This document shows, piece by piece, positions 50,272 through 61,534 of a stretch of 64,000 nt of DNA. The stretch covers positions 372,001-436,000 of the forward strand of contig JASANH010000735.1 of assembly GCA_030248295.1 (NCBI GenBank), in the 5' to 3' direction. Source of the DNA: Mesodorylaimus sp. YZB2_4. Its lineage: Eukaryota > Nematoda > Enoplea > Dorylaimida > Dorylaimidae. Made by a program: the position numbers and the translations under genes. Each line of letters begins with the position of its first letter. Within the stretch, counting starts at the first letter, position 1. Under the pieces are notes generated by a model that did no database searches, was not told the DNA's origin, and worked only from the letters and a program-made list of their open reading frames with translations.

Positions 50272-51988
50272 GGTAGGGTTCTGAAAGCAGAGAGTTGTGA
50301 CTGGGATGTGGGTGACCGCGGCATTGAGCAGCTTATATAAATTGTGGATTATCGATTCATGATCAATTATCGATCTTTTGGTGATCACTGATACAATTGA
50401 CAGGCTGATAATTGATGGTCGCTTACCGATCTGGTCTAGATCAGAGGGTGGGAGGGGAACAGAGCCCTCGGATCAGATCTCAAACGTTGATCATATTGCC
50501 TTTGGTCGCTCAAAAAAGGACAGCCGCAGCTGAAACTAGCTTTTACGCACCCTGTGCAGTCTAGTGAAAGCTAAATGGCCAAAGGCGCTTTTGACGCGAC
50601 GATGGATAAAGGCAGCCGTCTAATATAAACGCCATATGACTGCAGTGTGTGTTAGCTTGAATGGGTCGTAGGAGGACCTGTTAATCGATGTAGCGAGGAG
50701 GGGCCAGGCGAAGAAGCTCGTGTAACAGAGGGTAGGTCAGGGGATGGGAGGGGAACAGAGCTCTATGGAGCCCACGTGCACAGCATATCAGCCTGGGTGG
50801 TGTAGTTGTGAAAGGCGTGTCACACTTTGCTTGGCACAGTTGGAAGCAGGTCGATCCTGGGTTCAACTCTGGGCGTCTGAGAACTTGACCGAGTTCTCTC
50901 TGCACCTTGCACGCCTGGTGGTGGGTGATTCGCCCTTCATTCCTCCGGGAGAGGCCTTAGGGGGGGGGCGGGGTAGCGACTAGCATGCACCCTTGCCCGG
51001 CATGCATCCCGGATGGACCCTAGTCGATGGCAAGCCCCCGAGCCCGCTGGAAAAGGGCCAGAAATCGACCATCCCCTGGACCGACCAGGATAGGCTGAAA
51101 AAGCCTGTGGAGATTTCCAGTGTCCTAGGGCTTCCTTTCCCTGCGCACCTGCAGGTCTGGGCGGGGCTCTAAGGCTTAATTCCCGCAGTCGAGGCCAGGT
51201 TCTGCTGCCAGTTGAGGAACCGAAAGGCGAAGCCAAACTGGTGTCTCAGTTGTAACGCTAGCGGCAGTCCAGCTCGTGTGAGGAAGTCTCAGCTTCCACG
51301 ACACCCTGATGCCGATTAGAAAAGCAGAGGGAAGCTGGTTGCTGGGACCGGCCGAGCTATGAGTAAACTACGCCCAGCATAGAAAAGCTTTAAAAACCGA
51401 CTCTCACGGTCTCGACTCCGAATGAGTCCGCGCAAATCAGAGCTGCACAAAAGTCGAACCGAGTCCAGTCGAACTCAATAATCAAGTTTGGGCCAGTAAA
51501 TCGTATCAAATCGAGTAAGCGAAACATCTCTTGCCTAATTCTCCTTCCATGCCCTCCCCAGCCAGCTTAGCAACCGCGCAAGACGCATAAACCAGGCGAG
51601 CAGTCGTTTTAAAACCGACACCCATCGCTTCGTAGAACTATGTCAGCCGGGAGAAGAATCTGCAACTTTTCTTTTCAATAAATGGACGAGTCGGTTGGAA
51701 AAGGATGTAAGAACAGACGCAATGTTTGAACCTAAGCGACAGCTGTCGGTGCACGTCCCCCCAAGCTGAGCCCGGAGAAGGACCGAATGAATCAGATTTC
51801 TAGTACGAGTATCGACCAACGACATACAACCTCATTTGGCAACTTCCAGGCACCCAGGAAACGAATTTTAGTAAATAAATCAAAATCTAGTACGCTAGTT
51901 GGAAATCGATTAGAAAAACCCAATAGAAAAACCTAGCACTAAAATCGAGCGATTGCGTTAAAAAAGCGAGATAAAAAAGGCTTCGCTA
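50272..51988. other. Intergenic region with a family B repeat
   Basis: This holds a family B tRNA-like repeat at about 50785-51085 and A/T-richer sequence with GAGTCGAACCGAGTCCAGTC-like runs at 51410-51480. The 3' flank of glutamine synthetase is at the right end. No further coding sequence was recognised. Confidence 0.55.
50785..51085 (+). mobile_element. tRNA-like SINE, family B
   Basis: The head has GGTGGTGTAGTTGTGAAAGG (A-box side) and GGGTTCAACTCTGGGCGTC (B-box side). It is followed by CTTGCACGCCTGGTGGTGGG, GGGAGAGGCCTTAGGGGGG, GCCCGGCATGCATCCC and GGATGGACCCTAGTCGATGG. The same order of blocks is found at 55842-56205 and, inverted, at 53826-54230, so this is a dispersed family of about 300-400 bases. 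Confidence 0.82.
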
Positions 51989-54900
51989 TCATTCTTCCAA
52001 ACATACGGTGCGCAAGATGCGTTCGACTACGCGATACGGATCGCAATCGCTCGAAGGACGACGATCTTCGAGATGACCCTGCAAAAGCGAGTAGTCAGAC
52101 CAACTCACATTTTCAAACTGGAAGACTCACTTTGCCAGCTCGAGCAACGGAACGTGGAATTCGAACACTGACGTTACGACTCCCGATTCCCGACGTAAAC
52201 TTATCGATGCTGGCAGTCTCGAATTTCCCAGTCAAACGACGACGATTGGCCACACCGCCCGTCGGATCGTAGACTTCGATGTGAGCGGCGTGATTACGGC
52301 TCAATTTTTTGATAGCTTCTTCTAAATAGCTAAAAAAAGTTTGCTGTCACGTATTTCTGTAGAAGCTAGTTTCATCCCGGTCCATGCATAATCTCAATGG
52401 CCCTTGCAGCCTTGCTCTCGCCGAAGGGGGGCCCGCTCCTCTTAGGCGAGACGGGGCCCTTAAGGCCTTCTGCTTGGGCTAGGCCTTTATTCTTCCAAGA
52501 AAACCCGCTGGGAGAAATGATCCGAAACGGCGCTATCTTTTTGACAAGTAAGTAAGCTTACCTGATTCCGTTTGCGCTCCTGGTCAAGTTTGTACTAAAA
52601 TTGCAGTGATTGCCAGCCCCGTTCCAGTCGGGCAGCGGTTTGGGATCCAAGCTGATCGATACTCCGTAATCTTCCCCGATTCGGGCGATAATATATCGGC
52701 ACATCCACAACTGGTCAGCAACGGCCAACGGAGGCAACGGCCCGACCTGGTACTCCCACTGAAACAGATTCAAGGTCGAGCCAGAGAACCATGGATTGAC
52801 CCAACCAATGCCAGACGAGCCTCTACAGATTAAGTGGGCCTGACCTCATGACCTGAGCGCACATTTGGCTTCGATATGCAATAGGCGTTGTCTAGATCTC
52901 GCCTATCAGTGCACTGGGTCAGGGGATCTGGTCTGCCTCTCCTAAGTCAGGGTACTAGAGGACTGGTCTCGGGCTCGTGGTCTGAACTGTTCGAGCTCTT
53001 CGGTCCCAGCATTCCTGGGGTGGGCAGAGCGATACCTCTCCTGGCTGGGAAACATCGACCTGATGGTCTGAACTTACTTCCGCCTAAACTGTCCTCCTTG
53101 GCATTGGATCAGATCCAGCCAAAACTGGTCTCTCTCCTATTCTAGGTCGCTGGCCAGACCGGACCGGGTGAGGTCTCCAAGTCCTCAGTTCTCGTTGGTG
53201 ATTCCGCGATCGATTACTATAGTAGCTCGGTTCCCCTCGCCTGCTAGTGTACCTACGATCTGCTAGTCGTGGAGGTGTCCGGTAGTCGGCATAGAAAACT
53301 GCTACATTGCTAGTGTCCGGCCGGCTATTGGGACCGCGCAGTAAGTTATTCGAGCCTGCGGAGACCCGTGCGAAAACCCAGAGAGGTTGATGTCTTCCAG
53401 CCAGGGAGAGTATCGATCTCCCGACCGCCTAGGAATGCTGTTTACACGTGTAGCCTACCCCGCCCGTACAAGGGGTGAAAGTCAAATCCGTCAGAACCCA
53501 TTCGCCGGCCGACACATCCCCTTTTTGTGAGTCTACATGGCCCTTGTGGTGTGTGGCTAATAAACCCAGCACGAGGTGTCCGCGGACTGCGTGGGATCGT
53601 TCCTAGCTTGACCCATCCTCTAGTCAGCCCTAGCTTGCCCTAGGGCGAGTGTAACGCGCACTCACCACCTACATCCTGGCTCCCGAGTCTAGGCGCTTAC
53701 GCAATCCGCATAAAACTCACGATCAGAGCAGCAGTCTCATCGTCGGATCTCATAGTCTAATCGAAAAACCCGTGAAACATCAACCGGACTGCCTGACGTG
53801 CCACTTGCGCCTATGAGATTTACCCATCGGTGCACGGGAGGGTCGAATATTGGCCCTTTACCCGCGGGCTACGGGGCTTGCCATCGATCAGGGTCCATCC
53901 GGGATGCATGCCGGGCAAGGGCGCGTGTTAGTCGCTACCCCGCCATGTCGGTGGTTTCCCCTGTGGGGCAACCAGGGTAGGTTACCCCACAGGGTAGGTT
54001 CTGCCCGTGCCCCGTGAGGGTACCTGGATTCGAGAGCCTCCCGCCCCGTAAGGCCTCTCCTGGAGCAGTGAAGGGCGAATCAACCACCACCAAGCGTGCA
54101 AGGCGCACGGAGAACTTCATCACGTTCTGAGACGGCCAGAGTTGAACCCAGGGCCGACCTGTTTCCAGCTCTGCCAAGCAAACTGTGCACGCCTTTCACC
54201 ACTACACCACCGAGGCACGGGCGCTGCAGGCTCGCGAGCACGTGTTACACTAGCCAAGGACTTCATGTCTCGGATGCAAATGGTGGATGCCAAGCTCTTA
54301 CCTGAGACGGCATCACTTCAGCATTCGTGCCACCAACGCGCAATCCGGCGTACAAGCAAGCCAGCAAATGCTTGTCGACCACCTTTCGACCAAAAATATT
54401 ACCATCTCCAACACCGCAATAGAAAGGTCCTAAAAAGGGGAATAACCTCGCGATGGAAGACAATGGAAATTTGACTTACCTTGAGGACGCGGCAAGGAGT
54501 CGCCGGGCGGCCACCCGAACGGCTTGCCAGTAAGGCGCGAGAACATGGTGTATTCTTGTTCGAAGGCGAACCAAGCATCGTGCTGTTTCGCCTTATCAGC
54601 TACTTCGGCGCAACTAGTTCGATAATTGCCTGGAATAAGTTTTGCAGTAAATTTTCAATAAGTGCTATGGTATGGTGGCATTTACCGTGCACTGGTTGGC
54701 CATTTTTATCCAGCACTTCGCACAGCACCAACTTGGATTTGCCCATGAAGAATGGATCGCGACACATGAATACCGGCTTCAATGTCATGTCGCTGTCGCC
54801 AGTTTCGGCCTGGTACGTACTCGATCCATCGTATTGCCATAAAGGGAGTTCTAGAAAACACCATCGAAAGATGGCTAATTTTCAAATTCCAAGCATACCT

Positions 54901-55130
54901 TTGACATCGCGTGGTTCCTTATCCAGAACCATCGTCTTAGCTCGGGTGTTCACTTGAGTGCCATCGATCCAGACGTATGTGATCATCGAGTACCCGTTGG
55001 GGGCGGTGGCGGGTGTGGATCCGCGTTTGCCATTGCTCAAGCGAATATTAGTCGACGAAGCGAAACGGGATGCGGACGATTTGAATGAGGACGAGCGGAA
55101 GTGAGAGATTATGCGATTCAAGGGGAGCAT
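51989..55130 (-). CDS. Glutamine synthetase, with presequence-like N-terminus
   Basis: It catalyses ATP-dependent ligation of ammonia to glutamate. Seven exons join in phase: 55130-54899, 54850-54686, 54629-54480, 54429-54302, 52758-52562, 52329-52131 and 52078-51989, giving about 386 residues. Family motifs appear in order: [111 protein letters not shown] and [12 protein letters not shown]. The first 50 residues ([20 protein letters not shown] onward) are rich in Ser and Arg and have no acidic residue, which suggests a mitochondrial targeting presequence rather than the short cytosolic N-terminus. Intron 4 (1.5 kb) holds a family B SINE and other repeats. The gene is divergent from the LIM gene at 55492. 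Confidence 0.97.
52850..53250 (+). repeat. Dispersed repeat, family D, in glutamine synthetase intron 4
   Basis: Blocks such as TCTGCCTCTCCTAAGTCAGG, GGTCTCCAAGTCCTCAGTTC and TCGTTGGTGATTCC resemble blocks at about 59030-59450 (GTCCTTCAGTTCGTCGGTGA) and, more loosely, 57800-58160. The copies are diverged, so the ends are uncertain. Confidence 0.45.
53826..54230 (-). mobile_element. tRNA-like SINE, family B, in glutamine synthetase intron 4
   Basis: On the minus strand this carries the family B blocks in order: a GGTGGTGTAGTGGTGAAAGG head, GGGTTCAACTCTGGCCGTC, GTGCGCCTTGCACGC, GGAGAGGCCTTACGGGGCGG, CCCGGCATGCATCCCGGATG and GACCCTGATCGATGGCAAGC. The insertion has the same orientation as the host gene. 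A duplicated TACCCTGTGGGGTAACC-like block lies near 53955-53995. Confidence 0.85.
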
Positions 55131-55194
55131 TGTATACGAACCGACCAATGCGACTGATCACGTCGAGGACACAGTGGCGAGTGGTTGCTGTTCG

Positions 55195-55270
55195 GACAGG
55201 CGCACGACTTTACAATACCACCAGTGATAGCATATGCCACAGGCGCGGGTTCGAGTCCCACTCAAGGATC
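55195..55270 (+). repeat. tRNA-like B-box segment in the GS-LIM promoter region
   Basis: GCGGGTTCGAGTCCCACTC at about 55244-55262 is a good B-box/T-arm match. It is preceded at tRNA-like distance by degenerate sequence without a convincing A box or acceptor stem. It is probably a decayed tRNA-derived repeat head rather than a working tRNA. Confidence 0.45.
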
Positions 55271-55357
55271 TAGTTTTTGAGAAAATATACGGTACTTTAC
55301 AGCGTCGGCACTGTGCTTACTTTGCGGTCACTGTTGCGCGGGTGTGGTTGAGTGCAG

Positions 55358-55448
55358 TCACGGCCCCACTATCACTATTATATGGCCTAGCAGCTCTGGC
55401 GAGGTGCTGAAAAACGTCGCTTATCGAATGGTGATAGTGGGGCCGTGA
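55358..55448. promoter_or_regulatory. 18-bp perfect inverted repeat upstream of the LIM gene
   Basis: TCACGGCCCCACTATCAC at 55358-55375 and its exact inverse at 55431-55448 flank a 55-base spacer. The right arm ends 43 bases before the ATG of the LIM gene at 55492 and lies inside the 361-base divergent promoter shared with glutamine synthetase. It may be a short mobile-element remnant or a regulatory stem. Confidence 0.7.
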
Positions 55449-55491
55449 GTGCAGTCATCGAGGCAGTTGCTGATCAGCGTCTCGCATCGAC

Positions 55492-56469
55492 ATGTCGGCG
55501 AAGGAGCCCCAGAAGGTACAATCGAAGGACTCGTCGAAGGATCCGTCAAAGGACTCGTCGAAAGATTCGACAAAAAGTGCGACGAAGGAAGACTCGAAGG
55601 AATCGCCCAAGGGCTCACTTTGCCACAAATGCAAGAAATCGGTGGCCAAATGCAAAATTATTTGCGCTAATAAAAGGCGATACCACGTCGACTGTTTCTG
55701 CTGCATTGTGTGCTCGACCAGGTTGTCGCTGAAGTACTGCGAGGTCGAAGGCGAACCGTATTGCCACGAATGTTGGGTCACCAAATTCGCCCCGAAATGT
55801 CATGGTAAGTGATTTGTTGGAGACCAAGCCCGTGTGCACGGCCGCCTCAGTGGTGTAGTGGCGGAAGGCGTGTGTCACAGGAAACCAGTCGGCCCGAGTT
55901 CAACTCTGGCCGTCACCGAACTTGGTCAAGTTCTCTTTGTGCCTTGCACGCCCGGCGGTGGGTGACTCACCCTTCATCCCTAAAGGAGAGGCCTGATGGG
56001 GGGGGGGGGGAAAGACTCTTGAATCCGGGTCCCCTCAGGGGGCACGGGCTGGGTATGATTGCTCCACGGGGTAACCACCGACATCGCGGGTAGCCACTAA
56101 CGCGCGCTCTTGCCCGGCATGCATCCCAGATGGACCCTAGTCGATGGCAAGATAGGCCCCTTAGCCCGCGGGAGATGGGCCGAAAATCGACCCTCCCCTG
56201 CCTCTGCCAGCATGGGTCAAAAAAGTTAGTTTGCACTTTTAGGATGCCAGAAACCAATAGACGGCACGGAATGTGTGACGATTCTGGGACACGAATTTCA
56301 TCAGGAATGCATCAAATGCAACAAATGTTCGAAACAATTGAGTGGTGATCAGTACTACCCGTTCAAAGAAGTGCCCTACTGTTTCGAGTGCCAGTGGAAA
56401 GTGCGCATCGAAGTGCATCAACAACGCCAGAAACAGTTGGTCCCTGTCAAGAAACCTGGCACTGCGTGA
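55492..56469 (+). CDS. Two-LIM-domain protein with Ser/Lys/Asp repeat head
   Basis: Two exons, 55492-55804 and 56243-56469, give about 179 residues. The N-terminal 40 residues are a low-complexity charged repeat (SKDSSKDPSKDSSKDSTKS). LIM 1 follows (CHKCKKSVAKC...YHVDCFCCIVC...CHECW). LIM 2 is in exon 2 (GCQKPIDGTE...HQECIKCNKCSKQLSG...CFECQW), and a basic tail (RQKQLVPVKKP) ends the protein. The intron lies between the two LIM domains in phase 1, exactly as in the LIM gene at 33438-34106, so the two are paralogues. That gene has its repeat at the C-terminus; this one has it at the N-terminus. The intron carries a family B SINE. LIM domains bind proteins through two zinc fingers; the partner is unknown. 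Confidence 0.9.
55842..56205 (+). mobile_element. tRNA-like SINE, family B, in the LIM gene intron
   Basis: This is the fullest copy. Head: GCCTCAGTGGTGTAGTGGCG and CCGAGTTCAACTCTGGCCGT. Body: GCCTTGCACGCCCGGCGGTG, GAGAGGCCTGATGGGGGG, GGGTAACCACCGACATCGCG, TTGCCCGGCATGCATCCC and GACCCTAGTCGATGGCAAG. It nearly fills the 438-base intron. Confidence 0.87.
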
Positions 56470-56634
56470 ACCGAGGCGAAGGTGACATGTCGATGATGGT
56501 TGCGAGTGAATGATGTCCTGCTTGAACGTGTGTCATCAATAAGCGCAGTCACGTTTTCTCACCAGCTTTGAGTGGTAGGTGGGTTTGGCATGTGATGTGT
56601 GGTTGCCTTGACTGGCCGCGTATCAGCTGGGCTA

Positions 56635-56790
56635 CCCAGGTCCTGGCCCGGCGGTAGGCGTCTGCCTCTCACGCTGGGTGCGCACTAAGAGGGGGAGTTT
56701 GACTCTCGCCTAGGAGAAAAATGATTATCAAATATGAGTTCCTCAGCCCTCGAGTGCTTGGCTATGGATAAAGTATGACATGCAGTGGCG
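56635..56790 (+). mobile_element. tRNA-derived SINE, family A
   Basis: Full-length copy: GGCCCGGCGGTAGGCGTC, TGCCTCTCACGCTGGG, GGGGGAGTTTGACTCTCGCC (B box with one change), AAAAATGATTATCAAATATG, CAGCCCTCGAGTGCTTGGC and TATGGATAAAGTATGACATG. It lies just beyond the LIM gene 3' end. Confidence 0.87.
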
Positions 56791-57464
56791 AGAGAGTCAC
56801 ATCTCCATTGGCTAGGAAACATCAACCCCCTTCAAACCCGTCGGGTTGGTGTTTCAGCCGCGGGTATAGTCGCAAGATTTGAGTTGTCAGTCCCACCGAC
56901 ATTCTCTCCTTCGCCTGCCTGACATGGTTGCAACGCTCCTGGAGGCTGGGCAGAAACCCGTCGGGTTGATGTTTCTGGCTCCAACGAGGAGGCGCGCCTA
57001 GCGGCAATATTTGTCTTTGGTAGAAAAGAGAAACACCTGTTTCTGTTCTGGTAGAATTCATTTGCAGCTCTATCTGCAGGCGTCTGCAATATATCAGCAT
57101 GCGCATTCCTTGATGAGGAAACGCACTGCGGCTGATCGATTCGGGTAAAATGATTGGTCCAACTGAAAATGAAAGTGTTGCCTAGCTGCAGCCAGACTGA
57201 ATTTTAGATGCATCGAAATATATACACAGGTATGATGGCTGTTTTGACATACTGTTTATGTAATTAAGCATAGACTGTGACCTCCTCCGAGTCTCTTTTT
57301 AGCTAATAGTAAGATGAAAAGCCTGCTGGAATTGCGATTATGCGGGCCGGTCCTTGTGAGTTCGCAAGGTGTGGCATTCCTGTGTTGGCTGGTGTTTTTG
57401 GTTACAGAGCTAACATTGCTTTGCCCTCCAGGTTTTTGTCTTCATTAGCCTCGCCAGTGTAACA

Positions 57465-57670
57465 CGTGCCCACCACCTACGTCCTGCCTGGTGTCGCCTC
57501 CTGACTCCTGTCGGAAGAATTCTTGGGGCGCGTAGGTGGTGCCGCGGGGAGCTTACGCACTCCGCATCTTACTGACCTCTAGTAGTCTAAGACTGGTGAA
57601 ACATCAACCCGAGAGGTTGACTACGTTCCACTTGTGCCAATCGATGGGCACACTGCCGGCTCCAGGCACA
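57465..57670 (+). repeat. Dispersed repeat, family C
   Basis: CCCACCACCTACGTCCTG, GGGGCGCGTAGGTGGTGCCG, GAGCTTACGCACTCCGCATC, AGTAGTCTAAGACTGGTGA, ACATCAACCCGAGAGGTTGA and CCACTTGTGCCAATCGATGG appear in the same order as at 27495-27720. The first two blocks are inverted relative to each other (CACCTAC / GTAGGTG) and could form a stem. Confidence 0.72.
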
Positions 57671-60600
57671 TGTTACACCAGGCAGCCTGTTCTGAACTGC
57701 GGCGCTGAGCACATTTTGGCCATAAGAAAACGAAGACTATCCTACTTTGAGTGACTTCGTATTTGCTGTAGTTTTCTTAGGAGACTGGTGAAATCCTTGG
57801 CTTGCCCTAGGACTGACTAGGGCTGACCAGAGGATGGCTCAAGCCACAGGAACAGACCCACGCAGTCCACGGACACTTCTTGGTATAGTTTACTGTCCCA
57901 ACCAACAAGGCCGTGTAGACTCACAATTCGGGGAGCAGCCGCACATGCCGGTCGTCGAAGGGGTTCTGACAGACCTGAGCCCGAAATGCTCATAGAGCAA
58001 GTCCAGACCAGGAACTCAAGACTCTCCCGATGTCTGCAACCAAACCAGTCACTCGATCTCGACCTTGCTCTCGGTCTCGTGCTGGCTCTGACTTTGGAGA
58101 GGCGGACCAGTTGCCTGAACCAGTATGCCAATAGGCCAGAGGGCATAGTCCATGCCTATTACACTGGTTAGTAGGGGAAGTTTCAGTACCATCACACCAT
58201 CACACCTGACAATATCTAAGTCATGTGTGGGGCGTAAAACGACTTGTAAATGATTTCTGCATTCTGTTCATAGCCAACAATCAGTCATGGAAGCTGCAAT
58301 TTTATGAGAAACGGGTTTTCCTCATCGAACACGGAGGAAATAAGACGTGAGTCAGGTGAAGCAGTCGGAACACGATGGCATTTTCAGTGTTGCCTGTGAT
58401 ACGAAGCCTGGAAAATATTGGTGGCGAGGTCAGTAAATTCACGGCACAGCTGTTACTTTCCATGCCACAATAGCAGTTGCAGTGAAAAGGTATGTGATTG
58501 TGAGTACTTATGTACGTTGTCCCGGTTTTACAGTTACAGTGCTGTTTGCTTAGAGTTTGCCTGTTTGATTGAGGTACAAGACAATTTGCCAGACTATCTA
58601 ATCTCATGTAGAGCCCTCTCTTCATAACCGTCACATCCTTCTACTGGTCCGCCCGTCATTGATTTTCCAATTCCGATCAGGAAGGTCGATCATTGCTCGA
58701 TTTTTGAAAGTAACCGCTTCTGAGCGCAGAAAAAGGAACAGTTGAAATTTAGGTCAGAGTAAAATTTAAAAAACCCAGTAACTGCCACTCTAACATACAC
58801 GCAGAGTGCGCATAAGCGTTTGGTGATGTGGTAAAACATGAACATGAACACGCCACTCTGATGGCTCGTGGCATGACCTGTTACTGCACGATAAGATATC
58901 GCTGTAGGATAGAGCGGTAAACTCGGGCGAGCACAATAAATTGGTGTCAGTGATGCTGAAATCTTTGGCTAGCCCGAGGGTAAACTGGTCATACTCTCCA
59001 TTCGGAGTGCAGCCAAAAATGTCGGCCATAACTTTGTTTTGACGGACCTGAGCTCGAAATAGAGGACCTGACCTTACGATCAATATTCAGGCGTCTCTCC
59101 GCCAACCCTCCTGGCTGTTGGCTTGCCTGCATCAGGTAAGCCCCTCGAAGTCCTTCAGTTCGTCGGTGAATCCCGTCCAGTCGTCGTCAGCTACTAGGTC
59201 TCCAGCTCCCCTCGATTTATAATATACCATAACTTTAAGAAGCAGCCACACGTTTCAGCCGTGAAGGAGGCTCTAAGGGTCTCGGACCCGCAATGAATTT
59301 AATGTAGTCCAGAGCAGACAGGTTTTCAATCATCGCCTGGTGCCTGCCGAACCAGTCACTCATTGTCAGCCTCGTGTTTGGCTTTGACCCAGGAGAGGCA
59401 GGCTGGCTCCATGAACCAGTGACAGGTGCAGAAAAAATATTCAAGCCTATGACGCGTAGACCTGTTCCCTGACTCAAGGCTGCAGGTGCAAATAACAGCA
59501 TCTTCCTTATTTCTATTGCCAGTTCGAAGCTTCACGGCGAACGGGATAAGCAGGACCCTGCTGGCAGGTCAAATGAGCTGTGTGCAAGCCAGTCCCGCAA
59601 CACGTGGGGGGGGGGGGGCTGGAGAGTGCTCTAATGCATATTAACCCGTCTGCCAGCTGCCCCCCCCCTCGAATCCGGCCAATTCGATCCATATTGCTAT
59701 AGCGTTCGTTTGCGTCATGCGTGCCCTTATACACAGTGCTGATTTGGTTTTAATCATACTGTAGTTAACAGTAACTAACGGCCAGGTACAAAGATTAAAC
59801 ATTAGTAATAAAATGACGTCCCATGTTTCACAAACCCCCATCACCACCATACACATGATCAAAAAACAACAGAAGACGTAATTGCAGATAAACAGCACAA
59901 GCGCTCTCTCTCGTCACATAAATTCTGTTCATAAGGATCAAATTACTTAAATCGGTTTCTTAGGTCATCCCGGCGCATGATCCTCCAGTTCCAAGTACAC
60001 AATACAGAACAGTATAGTAGAGTATACAGGAACTACTGTACTGTATCCAGTTCCGAAACAATATGGGAGAGAAGATAAGATTGTAAGCGTTCGCGAGTGG
60101 AGAGGCACAGTACGACGGTTTCACCAGCCAAGACTTGTGTGTAGCGGATTGAATGTGCCTGAGCAACGACCCTTGCTCTATGAAAAGTCTTGGAGCATAC
60201 AATTAGTTCCCAGTCGACCGCTGCTATAGTGAGGCTGATACCCTGTCGTTCTCAACGTTCTCTAACGTGAATTTTGCACTCGCCAAGGTTAAATAATAGC
60301 TATTTGCAAACCTCGAAAAGTGCAACAATGCGAACTTGTCATCGAACTGGGGTTTATGCTTTGCATTTTAGAAAGTGTATCAGCAAAAGAAAGAAACCGA
60401 AAATCTACCAGTCTGTTACATTGAAAATGAGCATCGCTTATTCTGAGATAAAACCACGCCGGAAAAGAACTCATCTTGAAATAAATCTTTTTTATCAAAG
60501 CTTGAGCATTCAATCAGATCAACTTCATCCAACGGTTGCAACCCGTGCAGGCAGGCGTACTAGAAGGATGGGCTAAACCTCATCTAGAGATAGGTTATTC

Positions 60601-61399
60601 TCGCAACTATACGTGCGCTAGAAACATCAAGCCGAAGGGGTTGACGTCTCCCAGCTAGGGGAGAGTATCGATTACTGTCTCCCACTCGCCATGGCCCCCC
60701 TGGCCGCGGTTACACTAGTGGCGCATCTTCGGCTCGCGAACTAGATGCTTGCTTCATCTCACGATCGATGGCCGCATTGACCCAACGGGCCGGACCGGCT
60801 TTGAATCCAAGCATTGGCCCTATACTCCACCGATGTTACAATGACCAGCGTGTACAACGACGCTGCTGTCGCTGCTTCGATAGATCGAGGATCGGCTTTG
60901 CAATCAGCTCACTGGCAGCTGTTTCGGGTGTCTTTAGGAGTTCCTTGACCTTATGCGGATCTTCAGACCTTGTGCGGATCCGTCTGAGGATCCGCGCGAG
61001 CTGTTCAGAGCGGCCTTGCATGACCTCGATCGGTTGCAAAACTTGCATTCCCAGGTAGTGCGTATATTAGTTCCAAACGTGGCATCAAAAATGTGAACAC
61101 CGAATAAAAAAGGTTACTTACGTGAATGTGTTCAGGATAATGCGTCTAAACTTGAAATTCCGACTCTGGATGTTCCCCAATCAGTCATATGATTTGATAT
61201 ATTCTGGTACCTATCTCATCTAACATTATCCCACATCCACCCGCCCTGTCCCCATCATCCCAAAGGCCCCTCCCATCATCCATTTCTTCTTCTATTCTTC
61301 CACACGCACCTTCCTCTGCATGTATCCTCCTGTGATGAAGTTAGCTGGGTTATGACCTACAGACCAAACCACACCAGACTCAATGAAGCTTACCCAATG

Positions 61400-61534
61400 T
61401 GCGCTGGCGGTAGGGGCTAAATCGATTATTGCGTCGGGCACCAGCGAGACGGGCCATCGGTTATCTTGACCAAACTTGAACGGAATGTGAGCGCCGATGA
61501 GACAAGAACGACGAGAACTGGAACACCTCTGACT
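61400..61534 (-). other. Possible isolated exon, family unknown
   Basis: On the minus strand an AG acceptor is followed by a stretch reading RCSSSRRSCLIGAHIPFKFG and onward to APTASAHW, ending at a good donor (TTGG|GTAAGC). A second AG at about 61328 would continue with EDTCRGRCVWKNRRRNG and a stop. Phase agrees between the two. The cysteine and arginine content is peptide-like, but I recognise no family. Confidence 0.3.
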
